In this document: positions 36,472-44,935 of the stretch, piece by piece | How positions within the stretch are numbered: the first letter of the stretch is position 1 | Layout: every line of letters begins with the position of its first letter | From: Hallerella porci | GTDB lineage: Bacteria > Fibrobacterota > Fibrobacteria > Fibrobacterales > Fibrobacteraceae | Assembly: GCF_003148885.1 (NCBI RefSeq) | Contig: NZ_QGHD01000001.1 | Span: 186,001 to 250,000, forward strand | Reading direction: 5' to 3' | DNA length: 64,000 nt | Made by a program: the position numbers and the translations under genes | Notes under the pieces: model-generated | The model's database searches: none | What the model saw: only the letters and a program-made list of their open reading frames with translations | What the model was told of the DNA's origin: nothing

Positions 36472-37641
36472 ATGAATTTGAAAAAAATTTCTTTGGCTTT
36501 GGCTGCGTCGGCACTTTTCTTTACTGCGTGCAGTGATAGTTCTAGCAGTTCTGCTCCCGAAGAAGATTCGTCTTCGTCCGCAGCAGATATTTCTTCGTCT
36601 TCGCAAAAAGCAGAAGATGCAGATGCGATTCAAAAAATCATGAGCGAAATGCCGAATATGGATTTGGGCGAACGCTTCGGCGGAAAGCTCTGGCTTACGG
36701 CGGGCGCGAACGGGCTTTATTCTTTGTGGGTAATCGATTCCTCGAATCCGGAAACTTCGTATGGCACGGTCGCAAAAACCGCAGATATTTCGAGCGGAAA
36801 ATTGACCTTTACGAAGGACGACGGCGTGGTTTACGCAGCGGGCGAAGCGCAGGGCGATGAATTCCTCGCCGAATTGGAAAAGGGAATTTCTTTGGAATTT
36901 GCGGTGAAGGATTCTTCTCTCACGGTTTCCATCAACGGAAAAGAGGCGAAGGAAGTCGGCAAAGCAACGCGTAAAGTGACTAAAGATTATCTTTCGCGCT
37001 CCGATTCTCTCGTCGGAAAGAAAGCGGAATGGAGCACAGGCGATGCGTCGTCGATTTATCGCTTCTTTAAAAACGGTGAATATGTCCGCATTTCGGTCGC
37101 AGAAAATGGCGACAAGAAAGAAGACTTGTTTGAAGCGGGTTATTACGATGTGCATCGTCAGCATTTGCTTTTGCTCCCGGCGTATCACGTGGGCAAGGTG
37201 ACGACTCTCGGCAATTACACGGTGAAAGTCGATGATGACGATTTGATTTTCGAAGGCGCAACCGATAAGAAAACTTATCACACAACTGCGATGAAAGTGG
37301 AATATCCGAAAGTTTCCGATTTGACGGATCACGGTTGGGAATCCGAAAGTAATGACACTCTCAAGTGGACTCTCGATTTTAAATATGACGAATATCGCGT
37401 CGTCGGAAAAACCGGTTTGAGCGATAACACGATGAAAGTGCGTCGTCTCGGCAAGTGGGCAGTCTTCGGCGATTATCTTGTGTTAACGGTCGATACTTGC
37501 CAAGCGGCAAAATCCATTGAATGCAAAACGGAACGCGGTGCCATTCAGAATTTAACGGCGGACAGTTTCAAGTTTGATAATTTCGATTCGAAGAGTGAAT
37601 ATGCGACGCCGAAAAAATGGAGCGTCGTCAAAATGGAATAA
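36472..37641 (+). CDS. Lipoprotein with Ser-rich linker, unknown function
   Basis: No family is recognised. The 389-residue protein has a lipoprotein signal ending FFTAC (Cys20) and a spacer very rich in Ser, Asp and Glu to about residue 50, a style common in Fibrobacter surface lipoproteins. The rest looks like two beta-rich repeats of a similar module: about 60-165 (GGKLWLTAGANGLYSLWVI) and 185-389, where GKKAEWSTGDASSIYRFFKNGEYV and DDTLKWTLDF-type strands recur. The ATG has GAGG upstream. The stop abuts the hrpB stop on the other strand. Confidence 0.7.
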   Translation: MNLKKISLALAASALFFTACSDSSSSSAPEEDSSSSAADISSSSQKAEDADAIQKIMSEMPNMDLGERFGGKLWLTAGANGLYSLWVIDSSNPETSYGTVAKTADISSGKLTFTKDDGVVYAAGEAQGDEFLAELEKGISLEFAVKDSSLTVSINGKEAKEVGKATRKVTKDYLSRSDSLVGKKAEWSTGDASSIYRFFKNGEYVRISVAENGDKKEDLFEAGYYDVHRQHLLLLPAYHVGKVTTLGNYTVKVDDDDLIFEGATDKKTYHTTAMKVEYPKVSDLTDHGWESESNDTLKWTLDFKYDEYRVVGKTGLSDNTMKVRRLGKWAVFGDYLVLTVDTCQAAKSIECKTERGAIQNLTADSFKFDNFDSKSEYATPKKWSVVKME

Positions 37642-40089
37642 TTAAAGAACGCTTTCGGGCCAAGGATGCTTCGGGTAACGACCCCGAAGCTCTTTTCGTA
37701 TTTGGGGATAAGTATTTTTCCAAAATCCTGTTAAATCCCACGTTTTCTGCGCCGTGCGAAAATTCGGCGCTAAAATATCGTAGCGGACTTTCACTTTTCC
37801 TTGCGTGATAAAATGTTCACCGCGGAATGTCATCAGGTCTTCGATGCGTGCAGAAAGTTCGACGGGAGAATTTTCCACATAATGATAATGCGCCCGCTTG
37901 CCGTTTGGAAGAACGAGAAAATCCGGAAACATTTTTGCGAGCCAACTGAGCATATTTTCGCCGAAGTATTCTTGCATTTTTTTGCGGAAGCGTTCGGGCG
38001 AAAGATCGCGCATTAAAAAAACGCCGTCAAAAAAATCTGCGGTGACGAGTTCCACATCTTCGTCATTCCACAAAGGAAGTCCAAAATCGGGAAAATTTTC
38101 GGCGGCGAGTTTCATCTTGCAAAGAAGAATTTGATTCGCTTCGTCCATCCACAAATGCGAAAAATTTTCGCGGCGGTGACGCTCCATCCAAGTGTCTGCG
38201 GTGAGCGCTAAAAGTTTTTGCAAAGTTTCGGCGTTCGCTTCTTGCGGGAGAATTTCTTCGCGGGAAATTTCCACATCGCCGTGACTTCGAATCAAAAGTC
38301 CAATGTAGCGTTCTTGCCCCGAGCGCCAAAGCAGTTCATAGCGAACGGTTGCGTTTTCGTGCTGCAAAAATTTTTCGGGAACAGGCAGATAAAGGCCCGC
38401 GCGCATTTCGGATTTTTGCTGCGAATTCGTGCGCAGTAAATGAAAGACGAGAATCGCTTTGGCATCGTTTACGCTCGCAGGCGAAATGGGAAAAGTATCC
38501 GTCGGCGTTTTGTAAGAGTTGCTGTTTGCAATCGCTATGCTTTCGGGAAATGCGTTCAAGAAAATGGCGATTGCATCGTCGGAATTATCCGCAGAAAATT
38601 TTTTGCGGTCATTTTCTTTGGCATAATCGAGAAGGCGTTTGTGGGCAAGTCGAATTTCTCGTGAAAGGCGATTTCCTTTTTCGGTTAAATCGCGGGCAAG
38701 TTCGAGCGCATTGAGCGGCGTCCGCTCTTTGCTTTGCATTTCATCGGCATCGAGAATGCTGAATAGCGCAATGGAAAGCGCAGAAATTTTTTCGGCTTCG
38801 GCGTAAGCTTTGGCGAGCGATAAATCGTTCAACGGAATTTGCAAAACTTTTTCGCCGAGAATGGTGATGCATTTTTCGTCGGTTAAAAATTGATTTTTGA
38901 CGAGTTCCGCAAAAGCTTTTTCAAAATTTTTTGCGTCGGGCTTTGTCGGCAAAAGAATGGCATCGAACGGAACTTGCGCACGCTTAGCGAGGGCTGCAAT
39001 TTTTAAGATGAGCGGACGCAAATCGCTTTTCAAAATTTCGGGAATAATGCCTTTCGGGAAAAGCGATTCTTCGCGAGAATTCCACAGACGAATGCAAACG
39101 CCTTTCTGCGTTCTTCCCGCGCGCCCCGTGCGCTGCACCGCATTTTGCAGAGAAATTCGGCTGAGTTTTAAAATGTTCCGTTTTTGTTCGGCGTTAAATT
39201 CGGTCGTGCGTTCTAAACCGGAATCGATGACGCCGGTAACGTTCGGAATTGTCAAACTCGTTTCTGCGATATTTGTCGAAAGGACAATCCGCGGTTCTTT
39301 TGTATGCAAAAAAATTTCGCGTTCAATCGATTTTTCTTGGCCGCCGAATAAATCCAAAATTTTCACTTTTCCGTAACCGAATGCTTCGTCTAAGTGGCGG
39401 TGCACCGTAGAAATTTCGCCTTTGCCCGGAAGAAAAACGAGGGAAGTTTCCCAAATTCGATTGCGCTCTAAAGTGCGAAGCGCTTTCTCCACATTTTTTG
39501 CGAGAGGCGTTCCGACGGGAGAATCTTGATTGAGAATTTGCACCGGAAAACCGGGCTTTCCGACTTTTAAACACGGAACTTGTAAAATATTTTCGAGTTC
39601 TTCGCGGTTGAGTTCTGCCGAGAGAATCGCAATGCGCGGCGCTTGCGGAGATGTTTTTTGTAACGCTAAAAAATAGGCGAGAAGCAAATCCATTTCGGCG
39701 CGGCGTTCGTGAAATTCATCGAAAACAATCCAGTCGAAATTTTCGGCTTTGTGCAAAATGGATTCTAAAAAATTGCCGTAAGTGGTGAAGAGAATTTTTG
39801 TCGAAGGCGAAGAATTGCTTTCGAATCGAATGCGGTAACCGACGCAGGAATTTTCGGGCAAAAGACTTCCGAGAAATCCGGCGAGACTTGTCACCGCTAA
39901 ACGTCTCGGTTCGAGAACTGCGACTTTGGCAAGTTCTTCTTTTTCGGAAGCGAGAATCCACGGAACCAAAGTGGATTTTCCGGAGCCGGTCGGCGCCGTT
40001 AAAAGAAGATTTTTTTGTTTACGAATTTCTTGACGAATAACGCTCGCGCTTTCATAAAGCGGGAGCGTTTGAAATGCGGAATCGTCCAT
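37642..40089 (-). CDS. hrpB: ATP-dependent helicase HrpB (DEAH-type)
   Basis: The 815-residue helicase has motif I TAPTGSGKST near 34-43, motif II DEFH in VFDEFHERR, motif III ILSAE, motif V LSTNIAETSLTIPNV and motif VI QRTGRAGR. An HrpB-specific C-terminal domain with a PVELSARIEDLM stretch follows. Motif II is DEFH instead of DEAH, as often in HrpB. Its bacterial role is poorly defined, probably RNA metabolism. It begins the minus-strand block that ends against the convergent lipoprotein gene. Confidence 0.92.
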   Translation of the reverse strand: MDDSAFQTLPLYESASVIRQEIRKQKNLLLTAPTGSGKSTLVPWILASEKEELAKVAVLEPRRLAVTSLAGFLGSLLPENSCVGYRIRFESNSSPSTKILFTTYGNFLESILHKAENFDWIVFDEFHERRAEMDLLLAYFLALQKTSPQAPRIAILSAELNREELENILQVPCLKVGKPGFPVQILNQDSPVGTPLAKNVEKALRTLERNRIWETSLVFLPGKGEISTVHRHLDEAFGYGKVKILDLFGGQEKSIEREIFLHTKEPRIVLSTNIAETSLTIPNVTGVIDSGLERTTEFNAEQKRNILKLSRISLQNAVQRTGRAGRTQKGVCIRLWNSREESLFPKGIIPEILKSDLRPLILKIAALAKRAQVPFDAILLPTKPDAKNFEKAFAELVKNQFLTDEKCITILGEKVLQIPLNDLSLAKAYAEAEKISALSIALFSILDADEMQSKERTPLNALELARDLTEKGNRLSREIRLAHKRLLDYAKENDRKKFSADNSDDAIAIFLNAFPESIAIANSNSYKTPTDTFPISPASVNDAKAILVFHLLRTNSQQKSEMRAGLYLPVPEKFLQHENATVRYELLWRSGQERYIGLLIRSHGDVEISREEILPQEANAETLQKLLALTADTWMERHRRENFSHLWMDEANQILLCKMKLAAENFPDFGLPLWNDEDVELVTADFFDGVFLMRDLSPERFRKKMQEYFGENMLSWLAKMFPDFLVLPNGKRAHYHYVENSPVELSARIEDLMTFRGEHFITQGKVKVRYDILAPNFRTAQKTWDLTGFWKNTYPQIRKELRGRYPKHPWPESVL

Positions 40090-40095
40090 CGAATT

Positions 40096-40566
40096 TTAAG
40101 CTTTCGGATAGCGCAAATGTTCGGCGGTCGCCTTGTCGGCATACGGCCAATGGCTATTCTTCATTTGACGATCGAAAAGCAAATTTTGCAAGCGGCGTTG
40201 TAAACCGGCTTCGGTTTTGCAGAAGAAATAAACAACTTTATTTTCTTTGGCGATGTAGAATGAAGCGGCTTTGTACTTGGTCTTGTAAACGGTGCGGAAA
40301 GTCATAATGTCTTCGCGCTTCGGAATAACGCGACCATTTTTGATTTCGCAAATCACGTCGGCGTCTTTGAGCATCGCTTGCCCTTTCTGACGGACAAATT
40401 CCAAATTCGGCGCGGTATTCTTTTTAATCGTTTCCAAGTCAAATGCACCACCGCCTTCTTTGATGACGCGGCGCACCGCGCGCACAGCGGCGATAATGAT
40501 AACGACGATGACTAAAATGAGAATAAGCCACCAATAATTCGCAAAGAAATCTGCAATTTGAGACAT
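40096..40566 (-). CDS. Small single-pass membrane protein, unknown
   Basis: No family is recognised. The 156-residue protein has one strong N-terminal membrane helix (about 11-32, WWLILILVIVVIIIAAV) followed by a basic stretch and a soluble domain of about 115 residues (ADVICEIKNGRVIPKREDIM, FYIAKENKVVYFFCKTEAGLQRRLQNLLFD). GAGG precedes the ATG. It lies 6 bp before hrpB on the same strand and is probably co-transcribed, which gives no clear hint of function. Confidence 0.65.
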   Translation of the reverse strand: MSQIADFFANYWWLILILVIVVIIIAAVRAVRRVIKEGGGAFDLETIKKNTAPNLEFVRQKGQAMLKDADVICEIKNGRVIPKREDIMTFRTVYKTKYKAASFYIAKENKVVYFFCKTEAGLQRRLQNLLFDRQMKNSHWPYADKATAEHLRYPKA

Positions 40567-40636
40567 AAAACCTCGTGAAAAATTTTACAGCCAATTTAAA
40601 AAGTTTTTCGCTTTTTGTTTTGTGAGGGAAAAGCGT

Positions 40637-41740
40637 TTACGATTCCATAGCCGAATCGACAGCGACTTTCATTTTTTCGGCCATCGCATCCCAGCTCATG
40701 CCGAGCGCACGCTTTTTCGCATTCGCTTCTAAGGTGTGCAGGCGTTCAGGAGCGTGTAAAATCGCAGCGGCTTTTTCGCAAAATCCTTCGGGATTATCAT
40801 TTTCATAAAGGATTCCTGTTTCACCGTCGATGACAGAATCTTTTAAACCGGCGACATTATTGGACATCGAAATCGTTCCGCATAAATTGGCTTCGATGTT
40901 GTTAATGCCCCAACCTTCTTTGAACGAAGGATTGATAAAAAGAGAAGAACGGCTGAGTAAATTGCGCTTTTCGTCTTCGGAAACGCGCCCGAGAAATTGC
41001 ACGGAATCGGTAACGCCGAGATCTTTCGTGAGTTTTTCAAGCTCGGGACGATAATCGCCGCTGCCCGCAATTTGAAGTTGAATTCCGGGGATGAGTTCTT
41101 TTAAACGCGGCATCGCTTGAATCACAAATTGCGCGTTTTTGTATTTCATCAAACGGCCGATGAAAGAGATGACTGGCGGATTTGCTTTCGCTTCTGTCGG
41201 GTGAAAATATTCCGTATCAATTCCCGGTTCAACGAGGAACATTTTCTTGTAACGAATTCCCATGTCGTCGATTTCTTCTTTCGTGCTTTCGGAAATAGCG
41301 AGGAAATTTTCGTTCTTGTAAAAGAGCGCAACAGCGCGTTCCATCAAATAAACATAAAGCGCAAGCGGAAAAAATGTCTCGCGGAAAATGGATTTGCGGA
41401 AGAAATGCATCACCATGTGTAAGCGTTTTGCTTTTGTGCCGAGCGGCGTAAAGAAAGGAATTTTATTCAAATCTTCGACGATTAAATCGTATTCTTTTTC
41501 GTGTTTTTTTGCGTAAAAGAATGCGGAATAATTGAAAAGAAATTTGCTCCCGATGCGGACCGTGCGCATGCCATCGATGACTTCTTCATCGGGCAAACCT
41601 TTTACGCGGTGGGCGAGGACGGTGACCTCGTAGCCGTTCGCGTTTAGGCGTTTGAAAATTTCGTGGAAATAAAGTTCTGCGCCACCGGCTTCGGGATTTT
41701 TAATATCGCGCCAGTTGATAAGTAAAATTTTTTTCGTCAC
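40637..41740 (-). CDS. Family 4-type glycosyltransferase (GT-B fold)
   Basis: The 367-residue protein starts ILLINWRDIKNPEAGGAELYFHEIFKRL, typical of GT4 enzymes. The C-terminal nucleotide-sugar half has FIGRLMKYKNAQFVIQAMPRL, LGRVSEDEKRNLLSRSSLFINPSFKEGWGINNIEA with the E-x7-E region, and GIL-NDNPEG. Activated-sugar transfer to a glycan or lipid is expected; donor and acceptor cannot be told. The GTG start has AAGG upstream. It lies 12 bp after the nrnA-type gene in the same direction. Confidence 0.88.
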   Translation of the reverse strand: MTKKILLINWRDIKNPEAGGAELYFHEIFKRLNANGYEVTVLAHRVKGLPDEEVIDGMRTVRIGSKFLFNYSAFFYAKKHEKEYDLIVEDLNKIPFFTPLGTKAKRLHMVMHFFRKSIFRETFFPLALYVYLMERAVALFYKNENFLAISESTKEEIDDMGIRYKKMFLVEPGIDTEYFHPTEAKANPPVISFIGRLMKYKNAQFVIQAMPRLKELIPGIQLQIAGSGDYRPELEKLTKDLGVTDSVQFLGRVSEDEKRNLLSRSSLFINPSFKEGWGINNIEANLCGTISMSNNVAGLKDSVIDGETGILYENDNPEGFCEKAAAILHAPERLHTLEANAKKRALGMSWDAMAEKMKVAVDSAMES

Positions 41741-41752
41741 AATAAACCTTCT

Positions 41753-42715
41753 TTAAATCGCATTGAAATGAGAAAGTTGTGCTTGAATTAGACTGAGAAT
41801 TTTGGGAATCACCGATTCCGGAGATTCGTTCACGCTTGCCCCCGCTGCGCGCGTGTGACCGCCGCCGCCAAAATTTCCTGCGATTTGATTGACATCGATA
41901 ATGTAATTGGAGCGGAAACTCAATTTATACGAATTGCCGACCGGATAAAGGAAAATCGCAACTTCGGTTCCGCTGACTTCGCGGAGTGTATCGATAATTG
42001 AACTCAAATCGAGCGGAGAAACTTCAAAGCGTTTCAACTCTTCGGGAGAAATGCTTCCCCAGACGACTTTTCCGTCTAAAGCGAGTTTGCAATTTTCTAA
42101 GACGAATCCGGTGACGCGCGTGGCTTTGTAGCTTCGCGTGTAATAAGTTTCGTTGATAATGCGCGCGAAATCGGCGCCTTTGTCAATTAAATCGCCGACG
42201 GCAATCATGGTGCGTTTTCCCGTGCAGCTGAATTTAAATGCGCCGGTATCGTGGACGATTCCTAAGTAAATGGCGTTGGCGGTGTTTTGGCTTATGCGTT
42301 CCGAGTCCAGTTGAAAATACAAGACTTCGCTCGCGGAACTCGCTTGCGGTTCGACGATATTCAGCGTGCAAAGATTTTGAGGATTGCTAATGTGATGATC
42401 GATGTTGCAGGTAAATTTCGCTTTTTGAAAAGCCGCTTCGCCGCCCGCGCCACAGCGTTCAAACGAAGGTGTATCGAGAAGAAAGCAAAGATCCGCTTCG
42501 CGTCCATCATATTCCGGAAGAATTTTTTCGGCTCCCGACAAAATGCGATAACTCGGCGGAAAATTTTCCGCAAAAATTTGTACCGTTTTTTCGGGATAAT
42601 TATCGCAAATGTAATTGTAAAGCCCAAGGCAAGAACCGATGCAATCGCCGTCAGGGCGAACGTGGCCAAAAATAGCGATGGACTGAGCTTTTTCCAGCAA
42701 TTCGTCTAATTTCAT
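41753..42715 (-). CDS. nrnA: DHH/DHHA1 phosphoesterase, NrnA-type (nanoRNase / pAp phosphatase)
   Basis: The 320-residue protein has the DHH-family metal motifs FGHVRPDGDCIGS near 17-29, LLDTPS near 80, the central NIDHHISN near 107-114 and the C-terminal DHHA1 motif GGGHTRAAGAS. Relatives degrade short oligoribonucleotides or pAp/c-di-AMP-derived products in the cytosol. ATG 42715 is chosen because TATAAT ends 6 nt upstream and the conserved N-terminus begins there. Reading further upstream would enter the 42-bp repeats, which merely stay open. Confidence 0.9.
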   Translation of the reverse strand: MKLDELLEKAQSIAIFGHVRPDGDCIGSCLGLYNYICDNYPEKTVQIFAENFPPSYRILSGAEKILPEYDGREADLCFLLDTPSFERCGAGGEAAFQKAKFTCNIDHHISNPQNLCTLNIVEPQASSASEVLYFQLDSERISQNTANAIYLGIVHDTGAFKFSCTGKRTMIAVGDLIDKGADFARIINETYYTRSYKATRVTGFVLENCKLALDGKVVWGSISPEELKRFEVSPLDLSSIIDTLREVSGTEVAIFLYPVGNSYKLSFRSNYIIDVNQIAGNFGGGGHTRAAGASVNESPESVIPKILSLIQAQLSHFNAI

Positions 42716-42721
42716 AGCGTT

Positions 42722-42727
42722 ATTATA
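42722..42727 (-). promoter_or_regulatory. -10 TATAAT of the nrnA-glycosyltransferase operon
   Basis: A perfect TATAAT on the minus strand ends 6 nt before the nrnA ATG (spacer AACGCT). No SD is present, so a leaderless message is likely. Confidence 0.55.
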
Positions 42728-42797
42728 GAAAGAATTTAGAGAAAAGGAAAGCTTTAAGAAAAAATTAGGAGGGAGGAAGGAGGAATTGAAAATAATG

Positions 42798-42814
42798 GCG
42801 CGGCGTAGCCGCGC
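42798..42814. repeat. GC-rich hairpin upstream of nrnA
   Basis: GCGCGGC, GTA, GCCGCGC is a perfect 7-bp stem in otherwise AT-rich DNA, 80 bp upstream of nrnA and next to repeat array 3. Its role is unclear; the A/T flanks do not end in a long T run. Confidence 0.5.
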
Positions 42815-42881
42815 AGGGGAAACGCGAAGTTTTAGAGCGGAAAATTTTTGATGTACTCGTGCGAAGCGCCTCATTTTTGCA

Positions 42882-43170
42882 AAATTTGTCCGTCGGGATT
42901 CCGGAGATACCATTTTGCACGCAAAATTTGTCCGTCGGGATTCCGGAGATAACATTTTACACGCAAAATTTGTCCGTCGGGACTCCGGAGATACCATTTT
43001 GCACGCAAAATTTGTCCGTCGGGACTCCGGAGATAACATTTTACACGCAAAATTTGTTCATCGGAAGTCCGGAGATAACATTTTACATGAAAAATTATTC
43101 CATCGGAACTCCGGAGATAACATTTTACATGAAAAATTATTCCATCGGAACTCCGGAGATGAAATTTTGC
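42882..43170. repeat. 42-bp tandem repeat array 3 (second subfamily)
   Basis: Seven GGAGAT anchors occur at 42903, 42945, 42987, 43029, 43071, 43113 and 43155, exactly 42 bp apart. Typical unit parts are CAAAATTTGTCCGTCGG, GATTCCGGAGATA and ACATTTTACACG. Early units are most alike; the last two carry GAAAAATTATTCCATCGG. Aligned on the GGA anchor, a representative unit agrees with array 2 units at about 29 of 42 positions. Open frames cross it in both directions, but no start context is present. Confidence 0.9.
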
Positions 43171-43180
43171 AAATTTCCGA

Positions 43181-43246
43181 CCACTAACCCCTGCCCACTA
43201 ACCCCTGCCCACTAACCACTAACCCCTGATCACCGACCACTAATTC
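43181..43246. repeat. Short CCACTAACC-type degenerate repeat
   Basis: CCACTAACCCCTG occurs directly after array 3 and recurs with slips (CCCACTAACCCCTG, CCACTAACCCCTG, CCACTAATTCC). It is a low-complexity tract of unknown role between the array and the ilvC promoter. Confidence 0.75.
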
Positions 43247-43281
43247 CTCCTTTTTAACCGCTTTCGCATTCTAAATTTTTC

Positions 43282-43316
43282 TACATTATTGTGCGAACGT
43301 AGTAACACACTAGAGG
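43282..43316 (+). promoter_or_regulatory. ilvC promoter and leader
   Basis: TACATT within TTTTTCTACATT lies at 43282-43287. It is followed by a leader of about 30 nt with AGAGG at 43312-43316, seven bases before the ATG. The same -10 type is used here with a normal leader. No leader peptide or attenuator is evident. Confidence 0.5.
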
Positions 43317-43323
43317 TAAAAAA

Positions 43324-44808
43324 ATGAACTACTTCAATACACTCCCTCTCCGCAAGAAGATCGAAGAACTTGGTCATTGCCGTTTTATGGAAGCTTCTGA
43401 ATTCTCTCGTGGAACCGAAGCTCTTAAGGGCAAGAAAATTGTGATTATCGGTTGCGGTGCTCAGGGCCTTCATCAGGGTCTTGACCTTCGCGATAGCGGT
43501 TTGGATGTATCTTACGCACTCCGCGATTCTGCAATTCAAGAAAAGCGCGCATCTTTCAAGAATGCGACGGAAAATGGTTTTAAGGTAGGTACTTACAAGG
43601 AACTCATTCCGAGTGCAGACCTCGTTTGCAACCTCACACCGGATAAGCAGCATCACAATGTGATTCCGCAGATTATGCCGCTTATGAAGAAGGGTGCAGT
43701 TCTTTCTTACAGCCACGGCTTCAACATCATCGAAGAAGGTCAACAGATTCGCGATGATATCACCGTGATTATGTGTGCTCCGAAGGGTCCGGGTTCCGAA
43801 GTGCGTGCAGAATATGTTCGCGGATTCGGCATGCCGTGCCTCATCGCTGTCCAAGCGGACCACGATCCAGAAGGCAAGGGTTGGGATTATGCAAAGGCTT
43901 ACGCTGCTGGTCTTCATGCAGACCGCGCCGGCGTTCTCGAAAGCTCTTTCATCGCCGAAGTCAAGTCCGACTTGATGGGCGAACAGACCATTCTCTGCGG
44001 TATGCTCCAGACCGGAACTCTCCTCGGCTTCGATAAGATGGTTTCCGAAGGCATTGAACCGGGTTATGCAGCAAAGCTCCTCCAATACGGTTGGGAAACT
44101 GTTTCCGAAGCTTTGAAGCACGGTGGCATCACGAATATGATGGATCGTCTTTCGAATCCGGCAAAGATTCGCGCTTACGAACTTTCCTTGGAATTGAAGA
44201 AGATTATGACCGACCTTTATCGCCGTCACCAAGACGACATTATCTCGGGCGAATTCTCTTCGACGATGATGAAAGACTGGGAAGCAGGCGACAAGGATTT
44301 GCTCACTTGGCGTGAAGAAACGGGTAAGACCGCTTTCGAAAAGACCGCTGCTTCGGACGCAAAGATTACCGAACAAGAATACTTTGACCGCGGCGTTCTC
44401 ATGGTCGCTATGATCAAGGCTGGTTCGGAACTTGCATTCGAAACGATGACCGCTTCGGGCATGAAGCCGATGAGCGCTTACTATGAAACCCTTCACGAAA
44501 TTCCGCTGATTGCAAACCTCATCGCGCGCAAGAAGCTCTATGAAATGAACCGCGTCATTAGCGATACCGCTGAATACGGCTGCTACCTCTTCGCAAACCG
44601 CTGCATTCCTCTCCTCCAAGACTTCATGAAGAAGATTACGAAGGAAGACCTCGGCGAAGTTTACGGTGCAGGCAAGGGCAACGGTGTCGATAACGTGAAA
44701 CTCATCGCAGTGAACAAGGGCATTCGTCAGCATCCGACCGAAATCATCGGTGCATGGCTCCGCGAACACATGACTGGCATGGCAGAAATTGCCGTGGCAA
44801 CCAAGTAA
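43324..44808 (+). CDS. ilvC: Ketol-acid reductoisomerase, class II (long form)
   Basis: IlvC catalyses the second common step of valine, leucine and isoleucine synthesis with NADPH and Mg2+. The 494-residue protein has the Rossmann motif [19 protein letters not shown] near 40-58, catalytic-region [13 protein letters not shown] near 152 and the duplicated C-terminal knotted domain of the long, E. coli-like class. Lys codons are mostly AAG, unlike neighbouring hisC, indicating high expression. The promoter at 43282 serves it, and it is monocistronic by its own terminator. Confidence 0.96.
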   Translation: MNYFNTLPLRKKIEELGHCRFMEASEFSRGTEALKGKKIVIIGCGAQGLHQGLDLRDSGLDVSYALRDSAIQEKRASFKNATENGFKVGTYKELIPSADLVCNLTPDKQHHNVIPQIMPLMKKGAVLSYSHGFNIIEEGQQIRDDITVIMCAPKGPGSEVRAEYVRGFGMPCLIAVQADHDPEGKGWDYAKAYAAGLHADRAGVLESSFIAEVKSDLMGEQTILCGMLQTGTLLGFDKMVSEGIEPGYAAKLLQYGWETVSEALKHGGITNMMDRLSNPAKIRAYELSLELKKIMTDLYRRHQDDIISGEFSSTMMKDWEAGDKDLLTWREETGKTAFEKTAASDAKITEQEYFDRGVLMVAMIKAGSELAFETMTASGMKPMSAYYETLHEIPLIANLIARKKLYEMNRVISDTAEYGCYLFANRCIPLLQDFMKKITKEDLGEVYGAGKGNGVDNVKLIAVNKGIRQHPTEIIGAWLREHMTGMAEIAVATK

Positions 44809-44830
44809 TTTTCCTTTCGGATTTTTACGA

Positions 44831-44860
44831 AAAAGCCTCGGGTAAAACCGAGGCTTTTTT
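44831..44860 (+). terminator. Terminator after ilvC
   Basis: AAAAGCCTCGG pairs with CCGAGGCTTTT around a GTAAAA loop, followed by more T. Confidence 0.9.
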
Positions 44861-44923
44861 GTGCGAAGAAAAGGAAACGAAAAACTTAAAAAAGAACACA
44901 AAGCCAATAAAACGGCAATTTTT

Positions 44924-44929
44924 TACATT
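44924..44929 (+). promoter_or_regulatory. -10-like TACATT of hisC-hisN
   Basis: TACATT inside TTTTTTACATTT ends exactly 6 nt before the hisC ATG; there is no SD. Confidence 0.5.
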
Positions 44930-44935
44930 TAGCGT

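Noticed and set aside
42859-43215. Plus-strand open frame across array 3, and the extension of nrnA upstream into it
   Set aside because: Repeat-generated open frame. The nrnA start is better placed at 42715 by its -10 element and the conserved N-terminus.
43240-44907. Long minus-strand frame opposite ilvC
   Set aside because: Shadow of ilvC. Its sequence has no family features, whereas ilvC has complete motifs, an SD and a terminator.
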